DNA of 28,879 bases from JALOOE01 sp964423545 (GCA_964423545.1 CAYRFV010000037.1:1-28879), one strand, 5' to 3'. Positions 1-7,894 are shown, counted from the stretch's first letter. The notes: a model not told the origin generated them from the letters alone. Numbers and translations are program-made.

Positions 1-35
1 ATCGCAGCAGACACCCACCCAGCCGGGAGAGGGAT

Positions 36-407
36 ATGGATCGCGCATTCTTTGTTCTCGGCAGCCTGTCGGGCGGGCTGGCGGTGGCGCTCGGCGCCTT
101 TGCAGCACACGGCCTGCGCGCTCGCCTGACGCCCGATCTGCTGGCGAGCTTCGAGACTGGCGTGCGCTACCAGCTGATCCACGCACTGGCGCTGCTGGCG
201 GTCGCCTGGGCGGTGACACGCTGGCCGCGTTCGGCGCTGCCGGGCACGGCCGGCTGGCTCTTCGTCGCGGGCACGGTGGTGTTCTCGTTCAGTCTCTATC
301 TGCTGGCGCTGACGGGGATGCGCTGGCTGGGCGCGATCACGCCGCTGGGCGGCGCGGCATTCGTGGCGGGATGGGTCTGCCTGGCGCTGGCAGCATGGCG
401 GGGATGA
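36..407 (+). CDS. DUF423 family small membrane protein
   Basis: This is a 123-residue, strongly hydrophobic protein with about four predicted membrane helices. The N-terminal pattern of a short hydrophobic stretch with G-S-L-S-G-G followed by the signature GAFAAHGLR (about residues 20-28) is typical of the DUF423/YgdD family, whose length is usually 120-130 residues. The molecular function of the family is not established. The ATG at 36 is preceded by GGGAGAGGG, a good ribosome binding site, and it places the family signature at the expected distance from the N-terminus. The gene faces the MerR-family regulator gene tail to tail. Only 35 bases precede it in the window, so its promoter or operon partners cannot be judged. 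Confidence 0.85.
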   Translation: MDRAFFVLGSLSGGLAVALGAFAAHGLRARLTPDLLASFETGVRYQLIHALALLAVAWAVTRWPRSALPGTAGWLFVAGTVVFSFSLYLLALTGMRWLGAITPLGGAAFVAGWVCLALAAWRG

Positions 408-538
408 ACCGGACGCCCCACCGCGGGTCGCGGTGGGCTATGGGATGGCTGAGACCGGCCCGGCTTCGGTTGGCCTGCGCTGTAGGCCCTGCGACACAGG
501 CCCTGCAGGGCAGGGGAAGTCGGCCCGATCCCAAACGC

Positions 539-564
539 GCAGGCGCTACTTTGCCAGCGCCTGC
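539..564 (-). terminator. Stem-loop at the 3' end of the MerR gene
   Basis: GCAGGCGCT (539-547) and AGCGCCTGC (556-564) form a perfect 9-bp stem with an 8-base loop that overlaps the stop codon of the minus-strand regulator. On the minus strand it is followed only by GCGTTTGGG, so the T-tract is poor. It may act as a weak terminator or as a 3'-end stabiliser between the convergent genes. The rest of the 408-545 gap is GC-rich, with a short repeated AGGCCCTGC and no gene. Confidence 0.4.
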
Positions 565-1325
565 CCGGCGTAGTACGCCATGGCATCCCGCATGAAGACG
601 GCCAGTCCGGGACACACCTTGTCGAAGGTGGCCGTGAAGCGCGGGTCGTCCACGTACATCTGCCCCAGCCCGCGGTACATCTCCGCCGGGCAGGGATAGA
701 AGTTCTCGATCCACGCATGGTGGCGCGCGATGGCGGCCTGGACCGCGGGATCGCTCACCGGCCGCTCCATGTAACCGGCAAGCAGCTGTGAGATATCGCC
801 GCCCTCCTGCTTGACCGCCTGCCACTGAGCCTTGGTCATCTGGCTTACCCGGCGCTGCGATTCGACGGCCGTCTCACCCCAGCGCTCGCGCACTTCGGCT
901 TCGTACTCTTTGAACTTCGCTCTCTCTTCAGGCGAGAACCCTTCGTAGAGCGCTTCATCTGTCAATGGCATAGCATCCTCCCCAGTCAGCGTTACGATGG
1001 TCCGGTCAACGGTTCGCAGGAGACGCGCCAGCCGCTCGGCCCGTTCGCTGAGCATCCGCCGGTGATCGCGCAGCGCCTCGATCTGATCGAACCCAGGGAG
1101 ATCAAGGATCGCGCGAATCTCCTCCAGCGGGAAGTCGAGCTCCCGATAGAACAGCACCTGCTGCAGGCGCAGCAGGTCCCGCTGGGTGTAGAGCCGGTAG
1201 CCCGCCTCAGTGCGGGTTGACGGCTTGAGCAGCCCGATGTGGTCGTAGTGGTGCAGCGTCCGGACGCTGACCCCGGCCATCCGGGCGAGCTGGCGGATCG
1301 TGTGCGTTGCCGTGCGTGTCTCCAT
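546..1325 (-). CDS. MerR-family transcriptional regulator with TipAS drug-sensing domain
   Basis: This 259-residue protein has an N-terminal MerR helix-turn-helix (about residues 8-75): IRQLARMAGVSVRTLHHYDH, then IGLLKPSTRTEAGYRLY, the classic recognition helix and wing. A coiled-coil dimerisation helix follows at about 80-115. The C-terminal half (about 135-255) resembles the TipAS domain, with a Y-E-G-F-S-P-E-E start, a W-G-E-T motif and helical repeats ending near a Y-P-C-P-A-E-M-Y segment. TipAS domains bind thiopeptides and other bulky drugs, and MerR-TipAS proteins usually activate their own gene and efflux or resistance genes. The ATG at 1325 has no Shine-Dalgarno sequence, but a MerR-type promoter ends just in front of it, which implies a leaderless message. 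The gene lies downstream of a beta-lactamase-fold hydrolase on the same strand. The native ligand is unknown. Confidence 0.9.
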   Translation of the reverse strand: METRTATHTIRQLARMAGVSVRTLHHYDHIGLLKPSTRTEAGYRLYTQRDLLRLQQVLFYRELDFPLEEIRAILDLPGFDQIEALRDHRRMLSERAERLARLLRTVDRTIVTLTGEDAMPLTDEALYEGFSPEERAKFKEYEAEVRERWGETAVESQRRVSQMTKAQWQAVKQEGGDISQLLAGYMERPVSDPAVQAAIARHHAWIENFYPCPAEMYRGLGQMYVDDPRFTATFDKVCPGLAVFMRDAMAYYAGQALAK

Positions 1326-1332
1326 GAGCGGG

Positions 1333-1363
1333 ATGATACACTATGACGTTACGTTAATGTCAA
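1333..1363 (-). promoter_or_regulatory. MerR-type promoter/operator of the TipAS regulator gene
   Basis: Read on the minus strand, TTGACA (1358-1363) and TATCAT (1333-1338) are separated by 19 bp, the over-long spacer typical of MerR-controlled promoters. The spacer and -35 box hold a dyad at 1344-1362 (plus strand TGACGTTAC/G/TTAATGTCA, 7 of 9 pairs matching). Transcription should start around 1325-1327, so the message would begin at or within a base or two of the ATG. This predicts autoactivation by the adjacent regulator when ligand binds. Confidence 0.75.
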
Positions 1364-1406
1364 GAGGCATAACGCAGAATCCAGCCACCGTTTCGACGCA
1401 CCGCTG

Positions 1407-2891
1407 TCAGGAGACGTCTGCGATTCGGCCGATCAGTTGCGGGAATTCGGTCGGGCCAAACGACACGTTGATGCGGAATTTCAGCCTCACCTTGTCGGCG
1501 CCGAATTTGGAGATCACGGTCATGCAGTGTGGCGTCTCGGTGAAACAAACCCGCAGCTCATAGACGTCGCCGGCCGTCCATGCGCCGCTGGCCGCGACGG
1601 GGCGGCTCGACTCGGCGGCCGCCCGACGGCGCTCGAGCGGATTCCAGGTGGTGACACCCGCAACCCACGCGCCGTGGCCGCAGATCACCCGATGCTCGCC
1701 GCGATCCTCCTGCACGGTGAGGACGTCCGCATCGCGACCGAATTCGAACGAGAGCGCACGCAGCGGGGCTCGTTTCCCCGTGAAGTGATAGCGTTGGCCC
1801 GACGCCTTCGAGGCCATGAGCGAAGAGGACTGCCCTTGCACCGCAGGGAGCGCCAAGCCACCCAGCCTGTGAGCCAGGGCGGTCTGTGCGGATGCCGCAG
1901 CAGGCGAGGACGGCGCTCCACCCGGTGCGGCCATCGCAGGGAGCAGATGCGTCCAGATCAGATCCAGCACAGCCTGCATGTTCGGCGAACCGGCGGTGAT
2001 CGCGACTACCGCATCCTGCTCGGGCAAGATCACACAGAACTGACCGAACGCGCCATCGCCGCGATAGGCGCCGTGCCGGCAGCGCCAAAACTGATAACCG
2101 TACCCCTGCTGCCAGTCCGGCTGCGTGTTCGACGCGTTGGATACCTGGGCCGCCGATGCATCAGCTACCCACGCCTCAGGCAGGAGACGCCGGCCCTGCC
2201 ACATGCCCCGCTGGAGGTACAGTTGCCCGAAGCGGGCAATATCCTCGGTCTTGATGCTCAGGCCGAATCCCCCGGTGTTGACCCCGCGCGGGCAGGTCTC
2301 CCAGGTGGCGCCGACGATGCCGAGCGGCTCGAACAGGCGCGGCTGCAAATACTCCACGAGGGTCTGCCCGGTCACGCGCTGGATGATGGCTGAAAGCATG
2401 TAGCTGGCGCCGGTGTTGTAAAGAAAATGGACCCCCGGCGCGAACGCCACTGGCCGCGCCAGAAACGCCCTGGCCCAATCCCCGTCGCGGCGTTGCCAAA
2501 GGTAGGGCGTCGTGTCGTGATCGTGCCCGGTGGACATCGACAGAAGATGACGCACCCGCATGGCGGCCAGGTTGGCGTCCGGTCTGCGCGGCGCCTCGGC
2601 GGGGAAGAACGCGAGCACTGGATCGTCCACAGACAGGCGGTTCTCGGCCACAGCCAGGCCGATCGCCGTCGAGGTGAAGCTCTTGCTCAGGGAATAGAGC
2701 ATGTGGGGCGCATCCGGCCGATAGGGCGCCCACCAGCCTTCGGCCACCACGTGGCCGCGACGCAGCAGCATCAAGCTGTGCAGGCCGCAGTCATGCTGCT
2801 CGACTGCGGCCAGGAACGCCGTGATGGCCACAGACGGGATGCCCTGGGCCTCTGGGATGCTGCGCGGCAGAACTGTTGAAAGCGTTGTCAT
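1407..2891 (-). CDS. Serine hydrolase, beta-lactamase/class C (S12) family
   Basis: This 494-residue protein has a penicillin-binding-protein/beta-lactamase fold. The catalytic SxxK tetrad SLSK is at about residues 67-70, followed by the helix SFTSTAIGLAV. A YNT triad within FLYNTGASYM (about 156-165) matches the second active-site motif of the family. Substrates in this family range from beta-lactams to D-amino peptides and esters, so the substrate cannot be named. The open frame extends 15 codons further upstream, but the ATG at 2891 is chosen because AGGAGA lies just upstream of it (GATAGGAGACCTGATG). No signal peptide is visible, so it is probably cytoplasmic, unusual for an enzyme acting on cell wall or beta-lactams. 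About 130 C-terminal residues beyond the catalytic domain form a beta-rich extension. It lies 89 bp downstream of thrC and upstream of the MerR gene. Confidence 0.85.
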   Translation of the reverse strand: MTTLSTVLPRSIPEAQGIPSVAITAFLAAVEQHDCGLHSLMLLRRGHVVAEGWWAPYRPDAPHMLYSLSKSFTSTAIGLAVAENRLSVDDPVLAFFPAEAPRRPDANLAAMRVRHLLSMSTGHDHDTTPYLWQRRDGDWARAFLARPVAFAPGVHFLYNTGASYMLSAIIQRVTGQTLVEYLQPRLFEPLGIVGATWETCPRGVNTGGFGLSIKTEDIARFGQLYLQRGMWQGRRLLPEAWVADASAAQVSNASNTQPDWQQGYGYQFWRCRHGAYRGDGAFGQFCVILPEQDAVVAITAGSPNMQAVLDLIWTHLLPAMAAPGGAPSSPAAASAQTALAHRLGGLALPAVQGQSSSLMASKASGQRYHFTGKRAPLRALSFEFGRDADVLTVQEDRGEHRVICGHGAWVAGVTTWNPLERRRAAAESSRPVAASGAWTAGDVYELRVCFTETPHCMTVISKFGADKVRLKFRINVSFGPTEFPQLIGRIADVS

Positions 2892-2980
2892 CAGGTCTCC
2901 TATCTTCATAAGGATGGCGCGACCCGAGTTCTCCAACGGGCTGGAGTGTCACAGACCAGGCGTGCGAATCGGCCGCCGAG

Positions 2981-4348
2981 TCATTGCAGCCACCGCTCGA
3001 TCTCCGCCTTCACCGTGCTCGCATCCGCGGGCAGCTCCACTGGCGGGTTGCGATGGCGGGCGACCACATCGGCCAGTGTGTTCTCGTGGTAGCCCACCTT
3101 GAACTCGTTGAACTTCAGGCCGTGCGCGGTGGAGATCACCACCACGCGCTGCCCCGGCCGGATGATCCCGCGCCGCGCCAGCCTGCTTGTGGCGGCAAGC
3201 GCCACGCCGGTGTGGGGACACGTGTAGAGCCCGGCGCGATCGGCCAGGGCGCATGCCTCAGCCAGCTCCTGCTCGCTGGCCTGCTCCACCACGCCGTCAA
3301 AGGCGCGCAGCGCAGCCACCGCCTTCTCGTAGCTCACCGGCGCGCCGATGCGGATGGCCGAGGCGGCCGTGGGGCCGGCCGTGACCGCTTCGTAGCGCGC
3401 AAAACCGGACTGGTAGGCCCTGAAGAGAGGATTGGCGCGTTCGGCCTGCGCGGCGGCCAGCCGCGGCAGACGGTCGATAACGCCCAGCTCCTTCGCCAGC
3501 GCCAGCCCTTTCGCCAGCGCCGAGATGTTGCCGAGGTTGCCGGAGGGGAGCACGATCCAATCGGGGACGTCCCAGCCGAGCTGCTGGACGATCTCGATGC
3601 CGACCGTCTTCTGCCCCTCGACGCGCAGCGAGTTCATCGAGTTCGCCAGGTAGATTGAGTCGTCGCGGGTCACTTCTTGAACGATCCGCATGCAGCCGTC
3701 GAAGTCGGTGTCGAGCGCAAGCACGCGCGCGCCGTTGGCGATGGGTTGAATGAGCTGCGCGGTGCTGATCTTGCCGCGCGGCAGGAAGACGATCGCCGGA
3801 ATGCCCGCGACCGCGGCATAGGCCGCCAGCGCGGCCGAGGTGTCGCCCGTGGAAGCGCACGCCACCGCACGGACGGGCGTAGGGGGCGGGGTGACCCTGT
3901 CCCTCCCTGCCGACATCATCTGCGCCACCGCGCTGACCAGCACGGTCATGCCCAGATCCTTGAAGGAGCCGGTGTGGCTCACACCACACTGCTTGACCCA
4001 CAGTTCATCGATTCCCAGCGACTTCGCCAGCCGCGGCGCGGGGATGAGCGGCGTGAAGCCTTCACCGAGAGTGACGATATGCTCAGCACGGAGTTGGGGC
4101 AGCACCCACTCGTGCTTGCTCCAGACGCCGGAGGGGGGATGGGGGACGGCTGATCGCTGACCGGCGAACCCGGATTGCGCATCGAACCGCGTGCGCCACT
4201 CGGAGCCGGAACGCGCGTGCGCCAGGGCGGATGCGTCGTGGACAACTTCCAGCAGGCCGCCGCAGGCGGGGCAGCTGTAGATCACCTCGAAGACGTCGTG
4301 GCGGCCAGGGCAGCCCCGGATGCACTGGTACCAAGATGAGAACGACAC
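2981..4348 (-). CDS. thrC: Threonine synthase (PLP-dependent)
   Basis: This 455-residue protein converts O-phosphohomoserine to threonine and phosphate with pyridoxal phosphate. The PLP lysine is K130 in HTGSFKDLGM. An N-terminal zinc-ribbon-like Cys set (C9, C13, C26, C29, the latter in CPACGG) and the T-L-G-E-G-F-T-P motif (about 93-100) are standard for this class. Further matches are SGNLGN (phosphate-binding loop) and the C-terminal VVISTAHGLKF segment. The open frame runs upstream to 4618, but that extension is not family-like. The GTG at 4348 has GAGG six bases upstream and gives the usual length, and a promoter lies at 4389-4417. A GTG at 4360 is the alternative start. There are no threonine-pathway neighbours (hom, thrB) in the window. 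Confidence 0.9.
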   Translation of the reverse strand: MSFSSWYQCIRGCPGRHDVFEVIYSCPACGGLLEVVHDASALAHARSGSEWRTRFDAQSGFAGQRSAVPHPPSGVWSKHEWVLPQLRAEHIVTLGEGFTPLIPAPRLAKSLGIDELWVKQCGVSHTGSFKDLGMTVLVSAVAQMMSAGRDRVTPPPTPVRAVACASTGDTSAALAAYAAVAGIPAIVFLPRGKISTAQLIQPIANGARVLALDTDFDGCMRIVQEVTRDDSIYLANSMNSLRVEGQKTVGIEIVQQLGWDVPDWIVLPSGNLGNISALAKGLALAKELGVIDRLPRLAAAQAERANPLFRAYQSGFARYEAVTAGPTAASAIRIGAPVSYEKAVAALRAFDGVVEQASEQELAEACALADRAGLYTCPHTGVALAATSRLARRGIIRPGQRVVVISTAHGLKFNEFKVGYHENTLADVVARHRNPPVELPADASTVKAEIERWLQ

Positions 4349-4388
4349 AGTGAACCTCACGGAAGCATGATAGATGCCGAACGGCAGG

Positions 4389-4417
4389 AGTCTAGCATCG
4401 CCAGCAGCTTTTCGCAA
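4389..4417 (-). promoter_or_regulatory. Promoter of thrC
   Basis: Minus-strand TTGCGA (4412-4417) and TAGACT (4389-4394) are 17 bp apart. The predicted start near 4382 gives a leader of about 34 bases to the GTG at 4348, and this supports that start codon. Confidence 0.6.
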
Positions 4418-4448
4418 AGGTTCAGACCGGCGATTGCCGTGTAGCTTT

Positions 4449-4477
4449 TTGCACGAACCGATCGTCACGGCTATACT
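4449..4477 (+). promoter_or_regulatory. Promoter of the NIPSNAP gene
   Basis: TTGCAC (4449-4454) and TATACT (4472-4477) are separated by 17 bp. The predicted start near 4484 leaves a leader of about 25 bases, just enough for the GGAGG site. It lies back-to-back with the thrC promoter without overlap. Confidence 0.65.
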
Positions 4478-4508
4478 TCCCGCACAGATCATCTCCCTGG
4501 AGGCGTCC

Positions 4509-4829
4509 ATGTTCTTCGAGCTTCGCCAGTATCGCATTCTCCCGGGCCAACGCGAGGCCTGGGTCAAGTTCATGGAAGAGGTCATCATCCCCTTCCAGGC
4601 CTCAAAAGGCATGGTCATCGTCGGCAGCTTCGTCGCCCCGCTGGAGGAGGATCTCTATATCTGGATGCGCCGCTTCGAGAGCGAAGAGGAGCGCGAGCGG
4701 CTGTATCGCGCGGTGTACGAGACGGAGACGTGGAAGAACGAGATTGCGCCCAGGGTCACTGAGCTGATGGACCGCTCGCGCATCGTCGTGACGCGCCTCG
4801 AGGCGACGCCCAAATCGGTCATCCGGTGA
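4509..4829 (+). CDS. NIPSNAP family protein
   Basis: This is a 106-residue single-domain protein of the NIPSNAP family, a dimeric ferredoxin-like alpha/beta-barrel fold. The opening FFELRQYRILPGQREAWVKF and the later YIWMRRFESEEERERLY are characteristic (E-x-R-x-Y near the N-terminus, and F-x-S-x-E-E-R). The function of bacterial members is mostly unknown; some are linked to catabolic operons or act as small-molecule binders. The ATG at 4509 has GGAGG five bases upstream; the longer open frame from 4374 lacks a ribosome binding site and starts inside the promoter region. The gene is divergent from thrC with its own promoter, so it is probably monocistronic. Confidence 0.85.
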   Translation: MFFELRQYRILPGQREAWVKFMEEVIIPFQASKGMVIVGSFVAPLEEDLYIWMRRFESEEERERLYRAVYETETWKNEIAPRVTELMDRSRIVVTRLEATPKSVIR

Positions 4830-5136
4830 TGGCTTGGCCGGCGGGGTGACCGCCAAAAAAAGCGCCGGTGGGCATGGAGCCTTGCGCCTGCGCCGGCCGC
4901 CAGGTCGCGCATCGGGCACCGCGACAACAGGCCCGTCGTTCTGCGCAATGCCCGGCCGCCGGGATGCTTTTGACATTCGGCGGCGGCGGACTATAATACC
5001 GCCGACTCATCCCGATCGCGCGGCTTACCGCTCAATGCCGTGCTGTTCCATGAGGTTCCTCACGTCAGCAGATGGGACGCGGTCCGTTCGCCGTGCCTGC
5101 GATTCTCAGTTCATCTATCACCCAGGAGGAGAGGTC
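4830..5136. other. Intergenic region with promoter and leader of the amino acid ABC transporter
   Basis: This 307-base stretch holds no convincing gene. The first 140 bases are GC-rich with no clear signal; a GGCGG-GGTGA-CCGCC stem followed by seven A residues near 4841-4860 lacks a T-tract on either reading direction. A strong promoter lies at 4970-4997, and the final 130 bases are the probable 5' leader, ending in AGGAGGAGAGGTC before the ATG. No riboswitch class was recognised. Confidence 0.6.
4970..4997 (+). promoter_or_regulatory. Consensus sigma-70-like promoter of the amino acid ABC transporter
   Basis: A perfect TTGACA (4970-4975) and a perfect TATAAT (4992-4997) are separated by 16 bp (TTCGGCGGCGGCGGAC). 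This is the closest match to consensus in the window and predicts high expression of the binding protein. The leader is about 130 bases. Confidence 0.8.
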
Positions 5137-5904
5137 ATGAAGCAAGTGAAGTTTGCCAGCCTGTTCATCGTCTTCGCGCTGCTGTCCGGCATGCTGGCGG
5201 CCTGTGCGCAGCCTGCGGCCCAGAAGATCGTCATTGCCAGCGATGCTTCCTTCCCGCCGATGGAGTTCGTCGACGAAAGCAAGAAGATCGTCGGCTTCGA
5301 TATCGACCTGATCACCGCCATCGCCAAGGACCAGAAGTTCGAGTTCGAGATCAAGAATACGGCGTGGGATGGCATTTTCGCCGGCCTGGAAGGGGGCGCC
5401 TACGACGCCATCCTCTCCTCGGTCACAGTCACGGACGAGCGGAAGCAGAAGTACGACTTCTCAGAGCCGTACATGAACGCAGGGCAGTCGGTCGTCGTGC
5501 GCGCGGATGAGACGAATATCAAGAGCGACAAAGACCTGCCGGGCAAGACCGCTGGTGCGCAGATCGGCACCACCGGCGCCATCGCCGTGGGCAAGATCAA
5601 CGGCGCGAAACTGAAAGAATATGACACGCCCGACCTGGCCATGCTGGATCTGCTGAACAAGAACATCGATGCGGTGGTGGTCGACACGCCGGTCGCCGCG
5701 GACTACGCCCTGAACTCGCCGCAGTTCAAGGGCAAGCTCAAGATTGCGGGGAATCCGTTCACCGACGAGGTCTTTGCGTTGACGGTCAAGAAGGGGGATC
5801 CGAAGAAGCTGCTGCCCCTCTTCAACGCTGGCCTGGCGAACGTCAAGAAGTCCGGCGAATACGACAAAATCTACGCCAAGTGGATCGGCGGGTCGAGCAA
5901 GTAG
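5137..5904 (+). CDS. Polar amino acid ABC transporter, substrate-binding lipoprotein
   Basis: This 255-residue family 3 extracellular solute-binding protein has a type II signal peptide with lipobox LAAC (lipidated C23). The mature part has the GlnH/HisJ-type pattern: IVIASDASFPPMEFVD, GFDIDLITAIA, the WDGIFAGLEGGAYDAILSSV block and KYDFSEPY. The arginine/aspartate residues that bind the amino acid alpha-carboxyl and amino groups are expected in these segments. The specificity (glutamine, basic or another polar amino acid) cannot be read off. The ATG at 5137 follows AGGAGGAGAGGTC; the open frame upstream is non-coding. The gene is first in an SBP-permease-ATPase operon and sits behind a near-consensus promoter. 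Confidence 0.92.
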   Translation: MKQVKFASLFIVFALLSGMLAACAQPAAQKIVIASDASFPPMEFVDESKKIVGFDIDLITAIAKDQKFEFEIKNTAWDGIFAGLEGGAYDAILSSVTVTDERKQKYDFSEPYMNAGQSVVVRADETNIKSDKDLPGKTAGAQIGTTGAIAVGKINGAKLKEYDTPDLAMLDLLNKNIDAVVVDTPVAADYALNSPQFKGKLKIAGNPFTDEVFALTVKKGDPKKLLPLFNAGLANVKKSGEYDKIYAKWIGGSSK

Positions 5905-5963
5905 ACGCAGACGCCAGCCGGGTCCGGCCGGCGCGCAGCGATCGCACCACGAAGGCGCCGATG

Positions 5964-6006
5964 CGCCAGGCTCACCGGGCTTTCATCGTGCTGGGTGCGC
6001 CTGGCG
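5964..6006 (+). other. Hairpin between binding-protein and permease genes
   Basis: CGCCAGGC (5964-5971) can pair perfectly with GCCTGGCG (5999-6006) across a 27-base loop in the 218-base gap between the lipoprotein and permease genes. Such hairpins commonly stabilise the upstream message or attenuate transcription, so that the binding protein is made in excess. No T-tract follows. The function is inferred. Confidence 0.35.
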
Positions 6007-6122
6007 ACCCGGCGCTTCCGTGGAAGGGTCGGTCTCCGCTTCGTTTGAGCCAGGGCCAAAGCACCGGAGTCGCCCTGACCGTCACCTTCGACCCTTCGCC
6101 CGTGTCCGTCATTGGAGACCCC

Positions 6123-6977
6123 ATGCCTGATTCATCCGCACCGGCCCCGGTTCCCGCCCCATCGGGCAATGCGCCTCCGCCGATGGGCGGTCGCCTGCTG
6201 GCGACCGACCGCTGGTGGCTCCTCTTCATTGCGGTCGTCGCACTGATCGTGCTCTTGGCCCTCGCCGCCCCCATTCCTTTCCGCCAGATCCTCCTGTTCC
6301 TGGCAGACGGCATCCTGGTCACCCTGGAAATCACCGTGGTCTCGTTCCTGTTCATCCTACTGGTGGGGATGCTAGGCGGCCTGGGCCGGGTCTCTCACAA
6401 CCGGATCATCCGGGGAATCGCGTCCCTCTATGTCGAGGTGGTGCGCGGCATCCCGGTGCTGGTCTGGCTGCTCTGGATCTGGTTTGCGCTCCCGCAGGTG
6501 CTGGAGCGACTGGGAATATGGATTGCGGGCTTCGCGCCCTCGATCGGCGGCGCAATTGCGGCCACCAAGCTGGAGCCGTTCGCTGCAGCGGTCATCGGCT
6601 TCACGGTGGCCTACGGCGCGTACATGACGGAGATCTTTCGCGCTGGCATCCAGTCGATCCCGAAGGGACAGATGGAAGCAGCGCGCTCGCTGGGGATGAC
6701 CTATATCCAGGCGATGCGCTATATCATCCTGCCCCAGGCGATCCGAGTCATCCTGCCGCCCGTAGGCAACGAGTTTGTGACGCTGCTCAAGGACTCGTCG
6801 CTGGTCTCCGTGCTGGCGGTGTCCGATCTGACCCGTCGCGGCCGCGAGTTCGTGGCGCGCAGCTTCCTGAGCTTCGACACCTTCACCATGGTCGCGTTGA
6901 TCTACCTGATGATGACGCTGTTCTTCACACGCGTCTTCAGCGCCATCGAGCGGCAGATGACGGTGGAGAAACGGTGA
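6123..6977 (+). CDS. Polar amino acid ABC transporter, permease
   Basis: This 284-residue inner-membrane permease belongs to the HisMQ/GlnP type. A proline-rich cytoplasmic N-terminus (about residues 1-30) precedes the first helix. The core helices include ILVTLEITVVSFLFILLVG and the conserved YVEVVRGIPVLVWLLW segment. The ATPase-coupling EAA loop is EAARSLGMTYIQAMRYIILP, followed by Q-A-I-R-V-I-L-P-P and the NEFVTLLKDSSLVS motif characteristic of the family. The ATG at 6123 has GGAGA four bases upstream; the open frame extends further upstream but lacks family similarity. There is only one permease gene, so it presumably works as a homodimer. It lies between its binding protein and its ATPase. 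Confidence 0.92.
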   Translation: MPDSSAPAPVPAPSGNAPPPMGGRLLATDRWWLLFIAVVALIVLLALAAPIPFRQILLFLADGILVTLEITVVSFLFILLVGMLGGLGRVSHNRIIRGIASLYVEVVRGIPVLVWLLWIWFALPQVLERLGIWIAGFAPSIGGAIAATKLEPFAAAVIGFTVAYGAYMTEIFRAGIQSIPKGQMEAARSLGMTYIQAMRYIILPQAIRVILPPVGNEFVTLLKDSSLVSVLAVSDLTRRGREFVARSFLSFDTFTMVALIYLMMTLFFTRVFSAIERQMTVEKR

Positions 6978-7051
6978 CAGTGGACGGTAGACCCCAGACG
7001 ATGGGGTAAGGGCAATCCAGGTTTGCTATCGTCCATCGTCAGGAGGATTTC

Positions 7052-7792
7052 ATGCCCGCACACATCATCGAAATGCGGCACGTCCACAAGTGGTTCGGCC
7101 GCACGCATGCGCTGGACGACGTGGATCTCGATGTGGCGGCCGGCCAGGTGTTGGTGATCATCGGACCCAGCGGGTCCGGGAAATCGACGCTGCTGCGCAG
7201 CATCAACCACCTGGAAACGATCAATTCGGGGCAGATCGTCGTCGACGGGATGGTGCTGACGGGCAAAGCCACCGACATCAACGCGGTGCGGGCCGAGATC
7301 GGCATGGTGTTCCAACAGTTCAATCTCTTTCCGCACCTGACCGTGCTCGATAACATCACCCTGGCGCAACGCATCGTGCGCAAGCGCGATGCGGTCGAGG
7401 CCGAGACAAAGGCGTGCGAGCTGCTCGAACGCGTCGGCATCCCGGAGAAAGCGCACTCGTATCCCGGTCAGCTCTCGGGCGGCCAACAGCAGCGCGTGGC
7501 CATTGCGCGCGCGCTGGCGATGGATCCGAAGATCATGCTGTTCGACGAACCGACCAGCGCACTCGACCCGGAAATGATCAAGGAAGTGCTGGATGTGATG
7601 ATGGACCTGGCCAGGACCGGCATGACGATGATCTGCGTGACGCACGAGATGGGCTTTGCGCGCGCCGCCGCACAACGGATCATCTTCATGGACAGCGGCA
7701 AGATCGTGGAGGACACGACGCCCGAGGGGCTGTTCAATGCGCCGAAGAGCGAGCGCACCAAGCAATTCCTGAGCAAGATTCTCGAACACTGA
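7052..7792 (+). CDS. Polar amino acid ABC transporter, ATPase (GlnQ-type)
   Basis: This 246-residue nucleotide-binding subunit energises the transporter encoded upstream. Walker A is GPSGSGKST (38-46), the Q-loop is in MVFQQFNLFPHLTVLDN, the signature is LSGGQQQR (141-148), and Walker B with the catalytic glutamate is IMLFDEPTSALDPE; the switch histidine is in CVTHEMGFA. The length and the F-N-L-F-P-H pattern match GlnQ/HisP/ArtP proteins. The start is ATG at 7052 with AGGAGG at the right distance. It is separated from the permease gene by 74 bases and is probably in the same operon. Confidence 0.94.
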   Translation: MPAHIIEMRHVHKWFGRTHALDDVDLDVAAGQVLVIIGPSGSGKSTLLRSINHLETINSGQIVVDGMVLTGKATDINAVRAEIGMVFQQFNLFPHLTVLDNITLAQRIVRKRDAVEAETKACELLERVGIPEKAHSYPGQLSGGQQQRVAIARALAMDPKIMLFDEPTSALDPEMIKEVLDVMMDLARTGMTMICVTHEMGFARAAAQRIIFMDSGKIVEDTTPEGLFNAPKSERTKQFLSKILEH

Positions 7793-7865
7793 CATCCAGG
7801 CGCCGCTGCACCTCCGGTCGGGCCGGCCCGTGCGTCGTGGCGGGAGACGAATATGTCCCTCGTCA

Positions 7866-7894
7866 TTGACGAACCGGCGACGGGCTGCTAACCT
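7866..7894 (+). promoter_or_regulatory. Possible promoter of the rubrerythrin gene
   Basis: TTGACG (7866-7871) and TAACCT (7889-7894) are 17 bp apart in the 197-base gap upstream of rubrerythrin. The -10 box is imperfect, and the leader would be about 90 bases. Confidence 0.4.

Noticed and set aside
481..520. Short AGGCCCTGC repeat and palindromic fragments between DUF423 and the MerR gene
   Set aside because: They resemble the ACAGGGCC ends of the 15-kb repeat only loosely and are too short to call a repeat copy.
4349..4618. N-terminal extension of threonine synthase to the ATG at 4618
   Set aside because: The extra residues do not resemble the family, they run through the divergent promoters and the NIPSNAP gene, and a GTG with a good GAGG site exists at 4348.
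4841..4860. GGCGG/CCGCC stem followed by seven A residues after the NIPSNAP gene
   Set aside because: A terminator for the plus-strand gene needs T residues after the stem, and no minus-strand gene ends here.
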